NCBI RefSeq assembly: GCF_016801865.2
Contig: NC_068939.1
Location: forward strand, 57,920,694 to 57,984,693
DNA length: 64,000 nucleotides
From: Culex pipiens pallens
Lineage: Eukaryota; Arthropoda; Insecta; Diptera; Culicidae
Direction of reading: 5' to 3'
Shown piece by piece: positions 34,688 through 45,393 of the stretch (its first letter is position 1; every line of letters starts with the position of its first letter). Made by a program: the position numbers and the translations under genes. The notes beneath the pieces were generated by a model. That model ran no database searches. It was not told where the DNA came from and worked only from the letters and a program-made list of their open reading frames with translations.

Positions 34688-34852
34688 GATCGGGAGTTTG
34701 TCGAGCTAGAGACGCAGTACAACGGCCAAACCAAGCGGCCCGGCTCGCCGTCCCCGATGGCCAGCCCGTCCCACTCGGCCAACACGACGACCGGCGCCGG
34801 AACCGGTCTGCTTCAGTCCTGCTGCGGTCGGTGCTGTTCCCAGCGGTACCAG
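34688..34852 (+). CDS. Shal: Shal (Kv4) potassium channel, distal C-tail exon
   Basis: 55 codons, phase 0 at both ends: acceptor TCACCTCAAG at 34687, donor CAG|GTAACG at 34853. The peptide begins DREFVELETQYNG directly after the CLEKTT of the previous exon, matching the fly Shal order. It continues with a Pro/Ser-rich stretch (KRPGSPSPMASPSHS), a Thr/Gly run, and a Cys-rich end (LLQSCCGRCCSQRYQ). The cysteines resemble the CC-rich part of vertebrate Kv4 tails. This part is cytoplasmic and likely a site of partner binding or phosphorylation (inference). No further Shal exon was recognised to 64000, so the C-terminus is probably beyond the window. Reading through the donor gives 14 more residues (VTQPH..GLGFVLI) before TAA at 34895-34897. 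Confidence 0.92.
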
Positions 34853-36049
34853 GTAACGCAGCCACATATAGAGGGACTTGGTTTCGTCTTGATTTAATTT
34901 AATCCCTTTTTGGAAAGGGTTAGGGGGGGGGGGAGGGTAGGGAGGGAAACACGAAACAAAACGGAACACAGAAAAGAAAAATCTCTTAACCCGTTTGCCA
35001 CCCACCCCCCAAAGTGGGAGGTTAAAGGGGGCAGTTGGTTGAGCCACCTTTGACCAAGGTCCACCTTGAGGTCTTACAATGCTCTTACCTGCTTTCCATT
35101 TTCAAACCTAGACGTAATTCACTAGAGTACGTAATTAGTGCAATACAGGCAGTTGAAATCAGTAGGAAATGTGTTGGTTCATTTTTATAATATTGAAATA
35201 ATTTTATTTAAAATGTGGTAAATGAATTCCAATAACTATAAATCTCACATTACAATATTTAAAAAAAAACATCAACGACTGATTTTTTTTTTTTTTTTGA
35301 AAATTGTACTGTATAGGAGTAAAAAAAATAGGAATCATTTTCAGTCAAAAAACAGATTCACACAAAACTCATTAGTTTCTCACAGAAATCCTCCAATCCC
35401 CTCTCTTTTCAATATGTGAGCGCGTGTACGTTCTTAAGTGTCCGTAAAACATAACCTCATCGAAAAAAAAAAACAAAACCTCATTACTGTGTGTTATTTG
35501 CTGTCGATGTTGCGCGTCCGAAACAAAAGTATCCCCCACCCTTAGAATAGAACCAAGAAGCATTTTTCCAAGAAAAAAGTTAATCATGTGCACTAGGCGA
35601 AAGCAATCTGTTAGTATGTGAATGAGTGTGAGTGGCGCCCTCGTTTTTGGTGCGTTACTGTGTGAGTCGATGTTACCATAGTTTGTAGGAATAATTAGCT
35701 GGCTTTTGCTCACTTCGACGATCCGGGGTCGACCCGGATAGAAAATAATGGTGCCGATTTCCGGCGAAAAGATCGGGCAAACCACAGTGTCTTATAGGGG
35801 GGGCAATGAGGTGTGGTTGAAGGTCAAGTTGAGCTTGTTAGCATTCTAGAAACGTAATTAATTACTGAATTACTGTAAAGACATGGGTTACGAATTTCCT
35901 AATTTTTTTTAAGTCTCACATAGTCATATTGAACTGCAATAATTGTACTATTGTATTTCAACCTGACCTTAACAAAAACCCATCGATCGAACGTTATTGC
36001 CTTTAAATGACTTGCATCGTTTAATGATCGAAACATAACGAATAATATG

Positions 36050-36052
<3 letters not shown>

Positions 36053-36092
<40 letters not shown>

Positions 36093-36109
36093 TGTGTGTG
36101 TGTGTGTGT
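36053..36109. repeat. (TG)n microsatellite at the LINE 3' end
   Basis: 57 bp of TG repeats with one A interruption near 36086. It abuts the A-rich 3' end of the minus-strand LINE and is the counterpart of the array at 41504-41815. Confidence 0.9.
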
Positions 36110-36430
36110 TTTTTTTATTTACAAGGTCGGAATCTGCTATCAGACACCTGAGAATTCATTTCTCAGGTAGTGTGGGGTTGGGAAAACCAAAAGAGTTTTC
36201 CCGACCCACTAAACCAGTCCTTGAACGCCGTGCCCTTTTCCCCCCGGGACCACCTTTCGGTATAACTTCGGGGGGAGGCGTTGCATTTTCTGCACTAGTC
36301 TACTTACAGGATCCATGCCGGGTGCTAGAACCATTTCCTGTTCTACATACATATGAGTCCATGCGAGGGTTTAACCGCGCCCAAGAATCGCGTTGCTTTT
36401 GATCGGTTAGTCATATGCAGCCCTCTCCTT

Positions 36431-36605
36431 GGACCATCGAGACGTGTACCGATTTGGTAGAGCCAACCGTCATAACGTGCTCTCCTTCACAGCCACACTC
36501 GTGGGTTCTCAACTCCTGTGACCATCGAGACGTGTACCGATTTGGTAGAGCCGACCATCATAACGTGCTCTCCTTCACAGCCACACTCGTGGGTTTTCGA
36601 CTAGG
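36431..36605 (-). repeat. 88-bp tandem duplication in the LINE 3' UTR
   Basis: GACCATCGAGACGTGTACCG occurs at 36431 and again at 36519. Both copies continue through GATTTGGTAGAGCC and CATAACGTGCTCTCCTTCAC to CACTCGTGGGTT. The unit is 88 bp with a handful of substitutions. Confidence 0.85.
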
Positions 36606-36608
36606 CTT

Positions 36609-39600
36609 CTAGTCGTTCCTCCTCTGGTCGTCTCTCCATTTCCGCTGGAGAGCCGAAGTGATCTGCGTCACCGCTCCGACGACCGCATTCCACTTGGCGA
36701 TGTCGCTGCACATTCTTCGCACCACATTATCCGGGCTGGTGTCTGCTCCGATAATGGCCAGCATTTCGCTTCGCGCTGCCTCGAAGCGAGGGCAGCTGAA
36801 CACCACGTGCTCCGGTGTTTCCTCGCAATCGACGCAGTCCGGACAGAGCGGAGACTCTGCATGTCCGAACCTGTGCAGGTACTTCCTGAAGCAGCCATGG
36901 CCCGACAGGAACTGTGTGAGGTGGAAGGTGACCTCTCCATGCCTTCTGCTCACCCACGTGGATACGGACGGGATAAGCCGATGCGTCCATCTGCCTTTCT
37001 CCGTGGTGTCCCACTCACGTTGCCACCTTGCCAGCGATTCGGCTTTCGCAGCTTCCCGGATACCTCTCGTGCCTCTCCGGGTGTAGCGCACGGTGTCCTC
37101 CTCCAGTGTGATGCCGATGGGGATCATTCCGGCTATAACGCCAACCGCTTCCGACGAAATGGTCCTGTACGCGCTTGCAACCCGCATGGCCATCAGTCTC
37201 TGCGTTCTGTCGAGCAGCGCTCGATTTCGCTTCGTCCCCAGCGCCGTCCACCATACCGGTCCGCCGTACCTAAGTATGGACGTCGCGACACTTGCCAAGA
37301 GGCGGCGCCTACTGCTCCTGGGTCCAGCGTTGTTCGGCATAATCCTCGACAGTGCCATGATCGCCTTAGCCGCCCTCTCGCAGGCGTAATCGACGTGGCT
37401 GTTGAAGTTCAGCCGGTCATCCACCATCACCCCGAGGTACTTGAGCGCTCTCTTCGAGTGCACTACGTGTTCCCCAACTTGTATCTGGGCCTGCTGCACC
37501 TTCTTGTGGTTACTAACCAGAACCATCTCCGTCTTTTGGTGAGCGATCCGCAGCTTCACCTCGAGCATCCAGTTCTCGATCATTGCGATTGCCTCCATAG
37601 CCAGCACTTCGACCTCCTCGACATTTTCGCCGGTTACCGTCAGCACTATGTCGTCTGCAAAGCCAACAATCTCTACGCCGTTGGGTAGCCCCAGTGTCAA
37701 CACTCCGTCATACATTCCGTTCCACAGTGCTGAACCCAGAATGGATCCCTGTGGAACTCCCGCGGTAACAACAACGGTTTTTTGTCCATCGGCAGTGTCG
37801 TAGACCAGCACGCGGTTCTCGAAGTAGCTCTTTAAGATCCTGCACAAATAGTCAGGCACCTTCATTTTGTGCAGCGCTGCTGCTATGGCCGCCCAGCTCG
37901 CACTGTTGAACGCGTTCTTGACGTCAATCGTGACTATTGCACAGCAACGGTTCCCCCTGCGTTTTTTCCTCCGCGCTTCGTCGGCTTTCTCGACCACTTT
38001 CCGGATGGCGTCCACCGTGGATCTCCCTTTGCGGAAGCCGAACTGCCTCGCTGCTAAGCCATGCTCGCTCTCCGTGTACTTGGTCAGCCGGTTAAGGATG
38101 ATCCGTTCCAGAAGCTTTCCGAGGGTGTCCAGCAAACATATAGGCCTATACGATGATGGGTCCCCCGGTGGTTTGCCTGGCTTCGGCAGCAACACGAGCT
38201 TTTGAACCTTCCACGGGTCGGGGAAGTGTCCTTCGTCCAGGCATTTCTGCAGGACTGTTCGAAACCTATCCGGGAATGCTTGAACCGCCGATTTCAGGGC
38301 GAAATTCGGGATTCCATCCGGGCCGGGAGCTTTCTTCACCTTCAATCTCTTCGCTACTGCCACAAGTTCTTCGTTGGTGATCAGATGACCTTCGGCGTTG
38401 CTACCCCCTTCGTCGTTGTACGGTGTAGGAGGCCATGTCGTTGGGTCATGTCTTGGGAAGAGCCCTTCCACAATGACCTTCAGCTTGTCGGGACACGTTT
38501 CAGCCACCATCGATGGGCCTCTGATCTTCGCCATCGCGACACGATATGCGCTCCCCCAAGGGTTCGCATCAGCGTCTTGGCATAACTCCTTGAAGCAGTT
38601 TGTCTTGCTGCATTTGATCGCTTTCTTGAGCGCGGCCTTTGCAGACCGGTACTCCTCTCTGCGCTCCTCTCTAGTTGCTTCGGATCTTGCTCTCTGGACT
38701 CGTCTTCTGGCGCTGAGGCAACTTGCCCGAAGGGTACCGAGTTCTTCATTCCACCAGTAAGCTGGACGACGACAGTTCCTTGGCTCCAGTCTCCGCGGCA
38801 TGGTTGTGTCGCATGCTGTCACCAGTTGTGCTGTTAGCACGTCGGCACTCAAGTCTTGGGGACCATCACACCAATGGAGCGCTTCCACGAAGAGACCCTC
38901 GTCGAAGTACTGCAGCTTCCATTTCCTTCCGTAGGACCGGCTGCTCCTATCTGGTACAGGGGCTCGTCTCCCGATGCTGTACCGGATCGCTTGGTGATCG
39001 CTATGGGTATAGTCCTCACTCACCCTCCAGTTCATGTCGGCCGCCAGTCGCGGGCTACAGAACGTAACGTCGATAATGGACTCACGACCGTCTTTGCGGA
39101 AGGTACTGCTGGTTCCGCGATTCGCCAGCCTAACGTCTAGCTTTGCCAGAGCTTCCATTAGGCTATACCCCCTAGCATTGGTGCATCTGCTACCCCACTC
39201 GACCGACCACGCGTTGAAGTCACCTCCGATAACGATCGGGCTTCGTCCGATCAGTTCATCGGTCAGACTATCCAGCATCTGCTGAAACTGCTCCAAGGTC
39301 CATCTTGGGGGAGCATAGCAGCTACAGAAGAAGGTTCCGTTTACTTTGGCGATCACGAATCCTTCAAACGCCCTCGAGACCACTTCCTGTATGGGGTACC
39401 GCCCCATCACGTGTATCGCCGCCATTCTTGCTGTATCCGCGGCCCAGTTTCCGTTGTCGTGAGGAACTCGGTACGGTTCTGCAATAATTGCCACGTCGCA
39501 CCCCGTCTCCGCGGTCGACTGCCACAGCAGTTGCTGTGCAGTGTCGCAGTGATTGAGGTTCACCTGGGACACCTCCACTACTTTTTGCCCGAGGCCAGCT

Positions 39601-39617
39601 TCTTGTACACCGGGCAA
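36609..39617 (-). CDS. LINE ORF2: AP endonuclease and reverse transcriptase
   Basis: 1,002 residues, the usual size for R1-clade ORF2. The N-terminal endonuclease nicks target DNA: motifs VNLNHC (about 19-24), AEPY with Glu47, GGDFNAW with Asp133/Asn135, IIDVTF with Asp183, and YTHSDHQ with Asp207/His208. The reverse transcriptase spans about 470-740: LLPKPGKPPGDPSSYRPICL, FGFRKGRSTVDA, TIDVKNAFNSASW (Asp565), GVPQGSILG, and GFADDIV (Asp655/656). It has a C-terminal Cys-His motif at about 925-942 (CPDC..H..C). All key residues are present. The first Met at 39617 lies inside the end of ORF1 in another frame, so translation is probably by reinitiation or overlap (inference). GC-rich, unlike the intron around it. 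Confidence 0.93.
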   Translation of the reverse strand: MPGVQEAGLGQKVVEVSQVNLNHCDTAQQLLWQSTAETGCDVAIIAEPYRVPHDNGNWAADTARMAAIHVMGRYPIQEVVSRAFEGFVIAKVNGTFFCSCYAPPRWTLEQFQQMLDSLTDELIGRSPIVIGGDFNAWSVEWGSRCTNARGYSLMEALAKLDVRLANRGTSSTFRKDGRESIIDVTFCSPRLAADMNWRVSEDYTHSDHQAIRYSIGRRAPVPDRSSRSYGRKWKLQYFDEGLFVEALHWCDGPQDLSADVLTAQLVTACDTTMPRRLEPRNCRRPAYWWNEELGTLRASCLSARRRVQRARSEATREERREEYRSAKAALKKAIKCSKTNCFKELCQDADANPWGSAYRVAMAKIRGPSMVAETCPDKLKVIVEGLFPRHDPTTWPPTPYNDEGGSNAEGHLITNEELVAVAKRLKVKKAPGPDGIPNFALKSAVQAFPDRFRTVLQKCLDEGHFPDPWKVQKLVLLPKPGKPPGDPSSYRPICLLDTLGKLLERIILNRLTKYTESEHGLAARQFGFRKGRSTVDAIRKVVEKADEARRKKRRGNRCCAIVTIDVKNAFNSASWAAIAAALHKMKVPDYLCRILKSYFENRVLVYDTADGQKTVVVTAGVPQGSILGSALWNGMYDGVLTLGLPNGVEIVGFADDIVLTVTGENVEEVEVLAMEAIAMIENWMLEVKLRIAHQKTEMVLVSNHKKVQQAQIQVGEHVVHSKRALKYLGVMVDDRLNFNSHVDYACERAAKAIMALSRIMPNNAGPRSSRRRLLASVATSILRYGGPVWWTALGTKRNRALLDRTQRLMAMRVASAYRTISSEAVGVIAGMIPIGITLEEDTVRYTRRGTRGIREAAKAESLARWQREWDTTEKGRWTHRLIPSVSTWVSRRHGEVTFHLTQFLSGHGCFRKYLHRFGHAESPLCPDCVDCEETPEHVVFSCPRFEAARSEMLAIIGADTSPDNVVRRMCSDIAKWNAVVGAVTQITSALQRKWRDDQRRND

Positions 39618-41065
39618 TTAAAGCCACCCGTCGCATGGCTATTGCCATCGCCTTCTTTACAGAGCACGCACTTCGGCTTATTTTTGCAGTCTCTTGCCAT
39701 GTGGCCTTCTCTACCACATCTTCTGCAACTGTTGGTTCGATCGGGACCGTCGCAATTTCTCGCCTGGTGGCCGAAACCCATACAGCGGAAACACCTCGTC
39801 ATCTGCTGGGTCACTCGAGGAACAGGCCTCAGTGGGCACACCGACCACCCTACTTTGACCTTGCCGGCTTCCAGCAGCTTAGACGCCGAAGGCGTCGATA
39901 GTCGGACCGACGCAATTTGCGTGCCGCCGTAGGCTTTCCTCAACCGGATTGCCATCGGTGTCGTGCGGTCATCCAGAAGAACGATCAGCGCATCTTCTAG
40001 CTCTTCCTCCGTCGTGATCTCGTCCAGGTTCCTGCACTCAATCGTTGTCTCCGGCGATAGCGCCCTTACCTTCGACTCGTAGCCTACGGCTTTCTCGACG
40101 AGGGACTTAAAAGCTGAGCTCTTGACCGCGGGGTCATTCTTCAGCTCAAAAAGCATCGCTCCGGTCTGTGTGCGCCTGGTTTTAACCACGTTCTCGCCAA
40201 GCTCCTTGAGTTCCGGATCGGTTCGTACTTTCCGGAGGAGGTCTGCGTACGAAACACCTTCCTTCACCTCGACCACCAAAGCCTCGCCTTTGTTACGCTC
40301 CCTGCGAAACTTGGGGTTTTGGGTGTCCTCGTTCTGCTTCCCTTTTTTCTTCCGCTTCTTTTTCTTGACCTTCTCCCATTCCTCCTTCCCTGGGTCTGGT
40401 TCTGGCTCCTTCGCTGGGTCCGGACTGTCTCCATTCCCCTGCTTCTGCTTCTTTGCGTCCTCCTCCTCTCCAGGCGTTTCCCTGTCCCTTTTAGAGCCTG
40501 GGCCGGGCGGCGTTTTCGGTTCTTTCTCCCGTAGCGCTTCCTCCTCCAGTTTTGCGTTCAGCGTTTCTTCGGCTCTTTCAGCTCTGAGCTTCAGTGAATT
40601 CCGCGTCACCACCAGCGAGCTGTTTTCGCGCTCTGCGGCATTCATGGCTGCCTTGACTCCATTCACCATCTGCTTGATTCTGGTGTGGACGTTGTTTTTG
40701 TCCTTGATGAAATCAAAGAGTTCGTTAACCCTCCTTCTGACCTCCTGCAACGCGGTCCTTCCGAGCAGGACTCCGTCCTGAGGGGTACTGCCGGCGAAGT
40801 TCAACAAGGATGACTTGGGAGTCTCCTCTCCAATTACTCCTATCTGCTGACTCGAAGCAGCCGCCTGGTTCAACACTGGGGATCTCAACACCTTCCCGCT
40901 TCCACGGAACGCGCTCGCCACCCCGCCTGCTGTGTCGCCGCCGTTTGACTCGCCTCCTGCCATTTCGACGTTTGCGTCCTCTTCTACCTCCGTGTTTTCC
41001 GATGCTTGGGGCGCATCGGGACCCTTTTGTTGGTTTGTTTCACTTGTCTTCATTTTGAATCCCAC
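39578..41065 (-). CDS. LINE ORF1: Gag-like protein with three zinc knuckles
   Basis: 495 residues; binds the LINE RNA. The N-terminal third is acidic and low in order (EVEEDANVEM). A helical stretch around 105-180 (RRRVNELFDFIKDK, AERAEETLNAKLEEE) could form a coiled coil. A Lys-rich region follows (KKKKRKKKGK), then a folded part around 255-410. The C-terminus has three Cys-His knuckles: CFRCMGFGHQARNC (425-438), CRRCGREGHMARDC (447-460) and CVLC...H...C (466-484). This triple array is standard for R1, Jockey and I-type ORF1 proteins. A second Met lies four codons in. Its end overlaps ORF2. Confidence 0.92.
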   Translation of the reverse strand: MGFKMKTSETNQQKGPDAPQASENTEVEEDANVEMAGGESNGGDTAGGVASAFRGSGKVLRSPVLNQAAASSQQIGVIGEETPKSSLLNFAGSTPQDGVLLGRTALQEVRRRVNELFDFIKDKNNVHTRIKQMVNGVKAAMNAAERENSSLVVTRNSLKLRAERAEETLNAKLEEEALREKEPKTPPGPGSKRDRETPGEEEDAKKQKQGNGDSPDPAKEPEPDPGKEEWEKVKKKKRKKKGKQNEDTQNPKFRRERNKGEALVVEVKEGVSYADLLRKVRTDPELKELGENVVKTRRTQTGAMLFELKNDPAVKSSAFKSLVEKAVGYESKVRALSPETTIECRNLDEITTEEELEDALIVLLDDRTTPMAIRLRKAYGGTQIASVRLSTPSASKLLEAGKVKVGWSVCPLRPVPRVTQQMTRCFRCMGFGHQARNCDGPDRTNSCRRCGREGHMARDCKNKPKCVLCKEGDGNSHATGGFNCPVYKKLASGKK

Positions 41066-41501
41066 GAGTCGCTAGGGAAATACGGTCCGCTGCGCCAGTG
41101 CCCTGCCGTGACGCAGTAAGGGCAAATTACGTGTGGGGTTCGCCCCTGTGCCCCACAGGCTCCGTTATCGACTGGGAATTTGTTGAACCCCCCCAGCCAT
41201 GCATCCCTCGACACGGGTCGCGTCACATCTTGGATTCGGGGTTTGGTGAGGTTTTGGGCTAAAACACTTATAGCGGCGTTCGATCGCTTGACAGAGGTGT
41301 TTACGGACCCATGTGGTTTTTTTCGAAGAAATTAAACAGAGCCCTTGTTCAATTCCGCCACGTCCTAGACATCCTCCCGCTGCTGGTCCGGGGGCGATGC
41401 AATGAATGTATGCAATCGCCGACAGCTATCCGCCTACTGCAACCCGCCCGGTAGCTGGCAGCTAAGCTCCGCAGGGACCCTCACCTGTCCCCACGGTTCA
41501 C

Positions 41502-41817
<316 letters not shown>

Positions 41818-42375
41818 AATTCAATTGGTACCAGTTTGGGGATTGTGATTTCACATTAATGGTGTAGTGGTGTCAGGAAGGATAATCGTTTTTTGGAAAA
41901 ACCTGAAAATTCCAAACATTTGTGTGTGTCCGCAATTTACATGCATAATTTTTATTTTGTGTGGTATTTTTTATGAGAATACCCACTTTTTGTAATTGAA
42001 TTTTGAAAGTTTTTATTTTGAATTAAACTTACAAGATAGCGTTAAAGATTCGGAAATCTGTACCTTTAGAAAGAATTTTCTGATAGTTTCGGTGCCCTCG
42101 GTTACGTTGTAAGTTATGATTAGTATTATTCTAAAAAAAATCGATATTTCCTTCATTCCGTCCGATTTTTTCTTCATTTTTTGATGTTTTAGAAGAAAAC
42201 TATTAAGCTGCTATAAAGAAATATACAGACGTTTTTTTTTAGCCAAGTCACATAAAAAAGTGTTTTTTTAACTATCAAAAATGTACCCAAAAAAACATTT
42301 AAAGATTAAAATTAAAAACTTAATAAAAAAAAAACATTACTTAAAATTTTCATAAAATGCACCGTTTATGATTTA

Positions 42376-42676
42376 CTGTCCAGACTCGATTATCCGAAGC
42401 CTCGATTATCCGAAAATTTGTATAGGACTTCGCATTATCGAATCATGCCCAAACAAATCTTTTAGTCAAAATTGAACTGTTGAATGCCTATTTAATTACA
42501 AAATGCACTTTTTCAATATTTCATCATCGTTATTTTGGCCGCCATCCTGGATTTGAAATTTCTTAACCATTTAGAGTAGTTAAGAGGCCACACTTAAGCT
42601 CAACAATCATAAATAAGACAACGATTTTTTTTTTCGTGAATCGATTATCCTAATTCAAATTCGAGTCTGGACTGTG
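42376..42676. mobile_element. 301-bp MITE with GTCCAGACTCGA ends, TA flanks
   Basis: The left end CTGTCCAGACTCGATTATCC pairs with TCGAGTCTGGACTGTG at the right. TA is at 42374-42375 and 42677-42678. CTCGATTATCCGAA is repeated twice at the left, and TCGATTATCC recurs near the right. It resembles pogo/Tc1-mariner MITEs. Non-coding. Confidence 0.65.
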
Positions 42677-43504
42677 TAACCATTTCTAGGTTAAATCATT
42701 CAACTAAACTGTGTTTTAAAAATTTAAAATTTTCGACTGGCTTTGGAAAAAAAATATATGAAAAGCTAAGAATATTCTCATCAATTTGCATTTTATGGAA
42801 ATTGTTGATTCCTAAATTTTTTTTTAAGTTTTATCCAATCATGACTCGAATTTCAAAAGAACTCAAATCATATTATTAAGCCCTATTGAAATTCACGTGA
42901 AAAAATCTTTAAATGTTTTTTTTCAATAAGTTAAAAAAAACCATCAGAAATTTTCTTTTTATTTTGTAAATTTGTCGAGTTTCTTTTTGGTTTTGATGAA
43001 AATATAATAAAAAAATCGTATTTTTTCTGAACAGTCATAATCATAACATTCAACCGATGACACCGATTGCTCCCAATTTTAGGAAATTATTTAGGAGCCT
43101 TAATGCAACCGTAAAAAACTTGTTAAAAAAAAATAAAAATTTCGAGTTTAATTACGGCATTCAAACAAAAAATAAATATATGGAGCCAATAGTACTCGAA
43201 AATAACATTTGAGAAGGGCGTAAGGTATTTAAATATTTTTGTATTTTGCAATTAAAATATTACTATTTTTCGAAGCCGTTGCATCGTATCAAAAAGAGGT
43301 CAAAGACAAACTTGTAGGAAATTGGACGAGCTTTCTGAAAAAAATACACTGAAACCAATATACATGCCACTTCTATGAGATTTTTCAGTTTTTATGTTTA
43401 AAAGTTATATTTGATGGTGATGTCACGATTTTTTTCGCTCAAATTTTTTGAGGAATTAGCCTAAAATGTTACAAAAAGACTTACGAAAATTTCAGGATGG
43501 TATG

Positions 43505-43507
<3 letters not shown>

Positions 43508-43551
<44 letters not shown>

Positions 43552-44610
43552 CATAAAATATAGTTTTATTAGATGATAAATTATACAAGTAGATGGATTA
43601 ATCACATGTGGTGGTCATCATAATATTTGTAGGGGTTGCGGTACCCTTTTCGACGTCTTCTCGTATAACTATTGTTTGTTTGTTTCGCCAGTTCTGCTTC
43701 GTTCTCATCATTGGTTTTCTCTTCGTTTTCGTCGTTGTCTTCTTCTACTGCAGAAATATCCATAGGTTTGGACTGTCTCTCCAGCGGATTGTCTGTTGGT
43801 TTTTTGGGAGGCACAAAGGTCGTTGGCTTAGTTGGTGATGTTAATGTTGTTGTTGCTGTTTCTGTTGGTTGTGATGTTTTTGCTACTGATGCTGGTGGTG
43901 TTGGTGATAGTGGTGTCACCACTAGATGGTGCTATAGTTGATTTTTTTACTTCGTCGCACTTCTTCCCGGGATGAAGTGGATTTGCACAATGGCGACAAG
44001 TTCTCACTTGTTGGTTGTAGCTCGTGTAGCTTATTTCCGTCTCCACCTTAATGAAGGACGGAATCGGCTTCTTCAAAACCATCCGGACAACTCGAACTCC
44101 ATTCGGGATCCCTGGGAAGTACTCCCGCCAGACCTCTCTCCGAATGGACTTGACTTCTCCGTAGGCCTCGAGATGGGAGACGATTAAATCGTTAGGCATA
44201 TGTGGCGGTAAGTCATGGATGCGAACTTGAGTCGCGTTGTCCTCCACAAAAATAGGGATACGGAAGGTTTGGCCCCTGCATCCTACCTTGTGTTTGAGGT
44301 TGTGCTGGTCGACTAGGTCCGAAGCTTCCTCCGGCGATCCTAGCTCGATGATGACATGGTTGCGGGAATTGTTGAGTTGAAGGTTTTTTACTCGTTGTTG
44401 GTCCAGTTTGAGGTCCTTGGAGATAAACTTCGTAACGGTCTCGATGTCCGGTCTCACCGGCATGACGTTGAAGTCGATTACGACGGCGTTCCGGCGATAT
44501 TTCGACATGGCGAAATATTTTAACACGGCCCCGATAGGGGGAAAAGAGAAAAAGAAATCCGTAGAGGCTAGCGTTTACGTCCGACAGCAGCGAGAGCAAG
44601 CTGTCATCTG
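43508..44610 (-). mobile_element. ORF1-only (half-LINE-like) retroposon with poly(A)
   Basis: On the minus strand a short 5' UTR (from 44610, CAGATGACAGCTTGCTC) leads into an ORF1, an AATAAA signal (near 43570) and a poly(A) tail of about 44 bases (T-run 43508-43551). The target-site duplication ATGTCT is at 43502-43507 and 44611-44616. The FB4 right arm gives the empty site, confirming the boundaries. No endonuclease or RT is present. The structure resembles HAL1-type half-LINEs of mammals (analogy only). Confidence 0.75.
43602..44526 (-). pseudogene. retrotransposon ORF1 with one frameshift
   Basis: The first part (44526 to about 43925; likely start MSKYRRNAVVIDFN at 44508) has an RRM-like middle (VRIHDLPPHMPNDLIVSHLE, GEVKSIRREVW) and one Cys-His knuckle, CRHCANPLHPGKKC. 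The frame then slips near 43925. The continuation (PLSPTPPASVAKTSQPTETA to YRNPYKYYDDHHM, stop at 43602) is Thr/Pro-rich, acidic, then basic. Joined, it would be about 310 residues. It is like ORF1 proteins of I/Jockey-group LINEs. The shift suggests this copy is dead or that the protein uses frameshifting; decay is simpler. Confidence 0.7.
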
Positions 44611-45393
44611 ATGTCTCTCCTAAAAAAATACAAAAATCATTTACTACAATTTTTTTTTTTGAAAAGTGGTCTAAACGTCAACAATTTTCAGAATCGATTC
44701 TCCAGACAATTTTACATAAAAGTCTCCATATTGACCATTGCCCATAGTCTAATTCTTGGGAAGATACAGCGGTTTTAAAAATAAAAATGTTGAAAAAATA
44801 GGGTTTTTAGTGGTTTTTGGCAAATTCTATATGACAGACTTAGTTTTTTAGTCTCGTAAATATTTTTACCGGAAAGCTCGTCCAATTTCCCATAATTTTG
44901 TCTTTGACAGCATTTCAGTTGAATGTATGGGCTTACAGATATAAGTTTAATAACATTGCTCATAACTGTAAATAGAATATTTTTTTCAGTGTGATAGAAA
45001 CCTGGAAAGTAAATAAGCTTACGTTAATAATGAGACAAGTCAAATTGTAAAACTGTCAAAGGCAAACTTATGGGAAATGGGACGAACTTTCCGGTAAAAA
45101 TATTTAAGAGACTGAAAAACCAAGTCTGTCATATAGAATTTGCCAAAAACCACTCAAAAAACTATATTATCAACATTTTTATTTTTAAAACCGCTGTATC
45201 TTCCCAAGGAATGGACTATGGGCAATGGTCAATATGAAGACTTTTATGTAAAATTGTCTGGGGAATCGATTCTGAAATTTTGTGACGTTTTGACCACTTT
45301 TCAAAAAAAACAGTTGTAGTAAATGATTTTTGTATTTTTTTAGGAGGGACATACCATCCTACATTTTTTGTGAGTCTTTTTGTAACATTATAG

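Larger units (their letters stand above)
43270..45393. mobile_element. inverted-repeat element FB4, interrupted
   Basis: The left arm (about 43460-43507 plus 44617-44920) and right arm (about 45055-45393) are inverted copies. They share GGATGGTATGTC, CCTAAAAAAATACAAAAATC, CCATTGCCCATAGTC, ACCGCTGTATCTTCCCAAG and CAAATTCTATATGACAGAC. The ORF1-only retroposon at 43508-44610 splits the left arm. The outer boundaries are uncertain. The right arm runs straight into FB2 at 45394. Confidence 0.55.

Noticed and set aside
34706..35047. Minus-strand 113-codon frame over the distal Shal exon
   Set aside because: Antisense shadow of a GC-rich coding exon.
35372..35785. 137-codon minus frame downstream of the distal exon
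   Set aside because: No domain, no codon bias, passes through low-complexity T-runs; no splice or start support.
36658..40781. Numerous plus-strand open frames up to about 290 codons
   Set aside because: Antisense shadows of the GC-rich LINE ORF1 and ORF2 on the minus strand.
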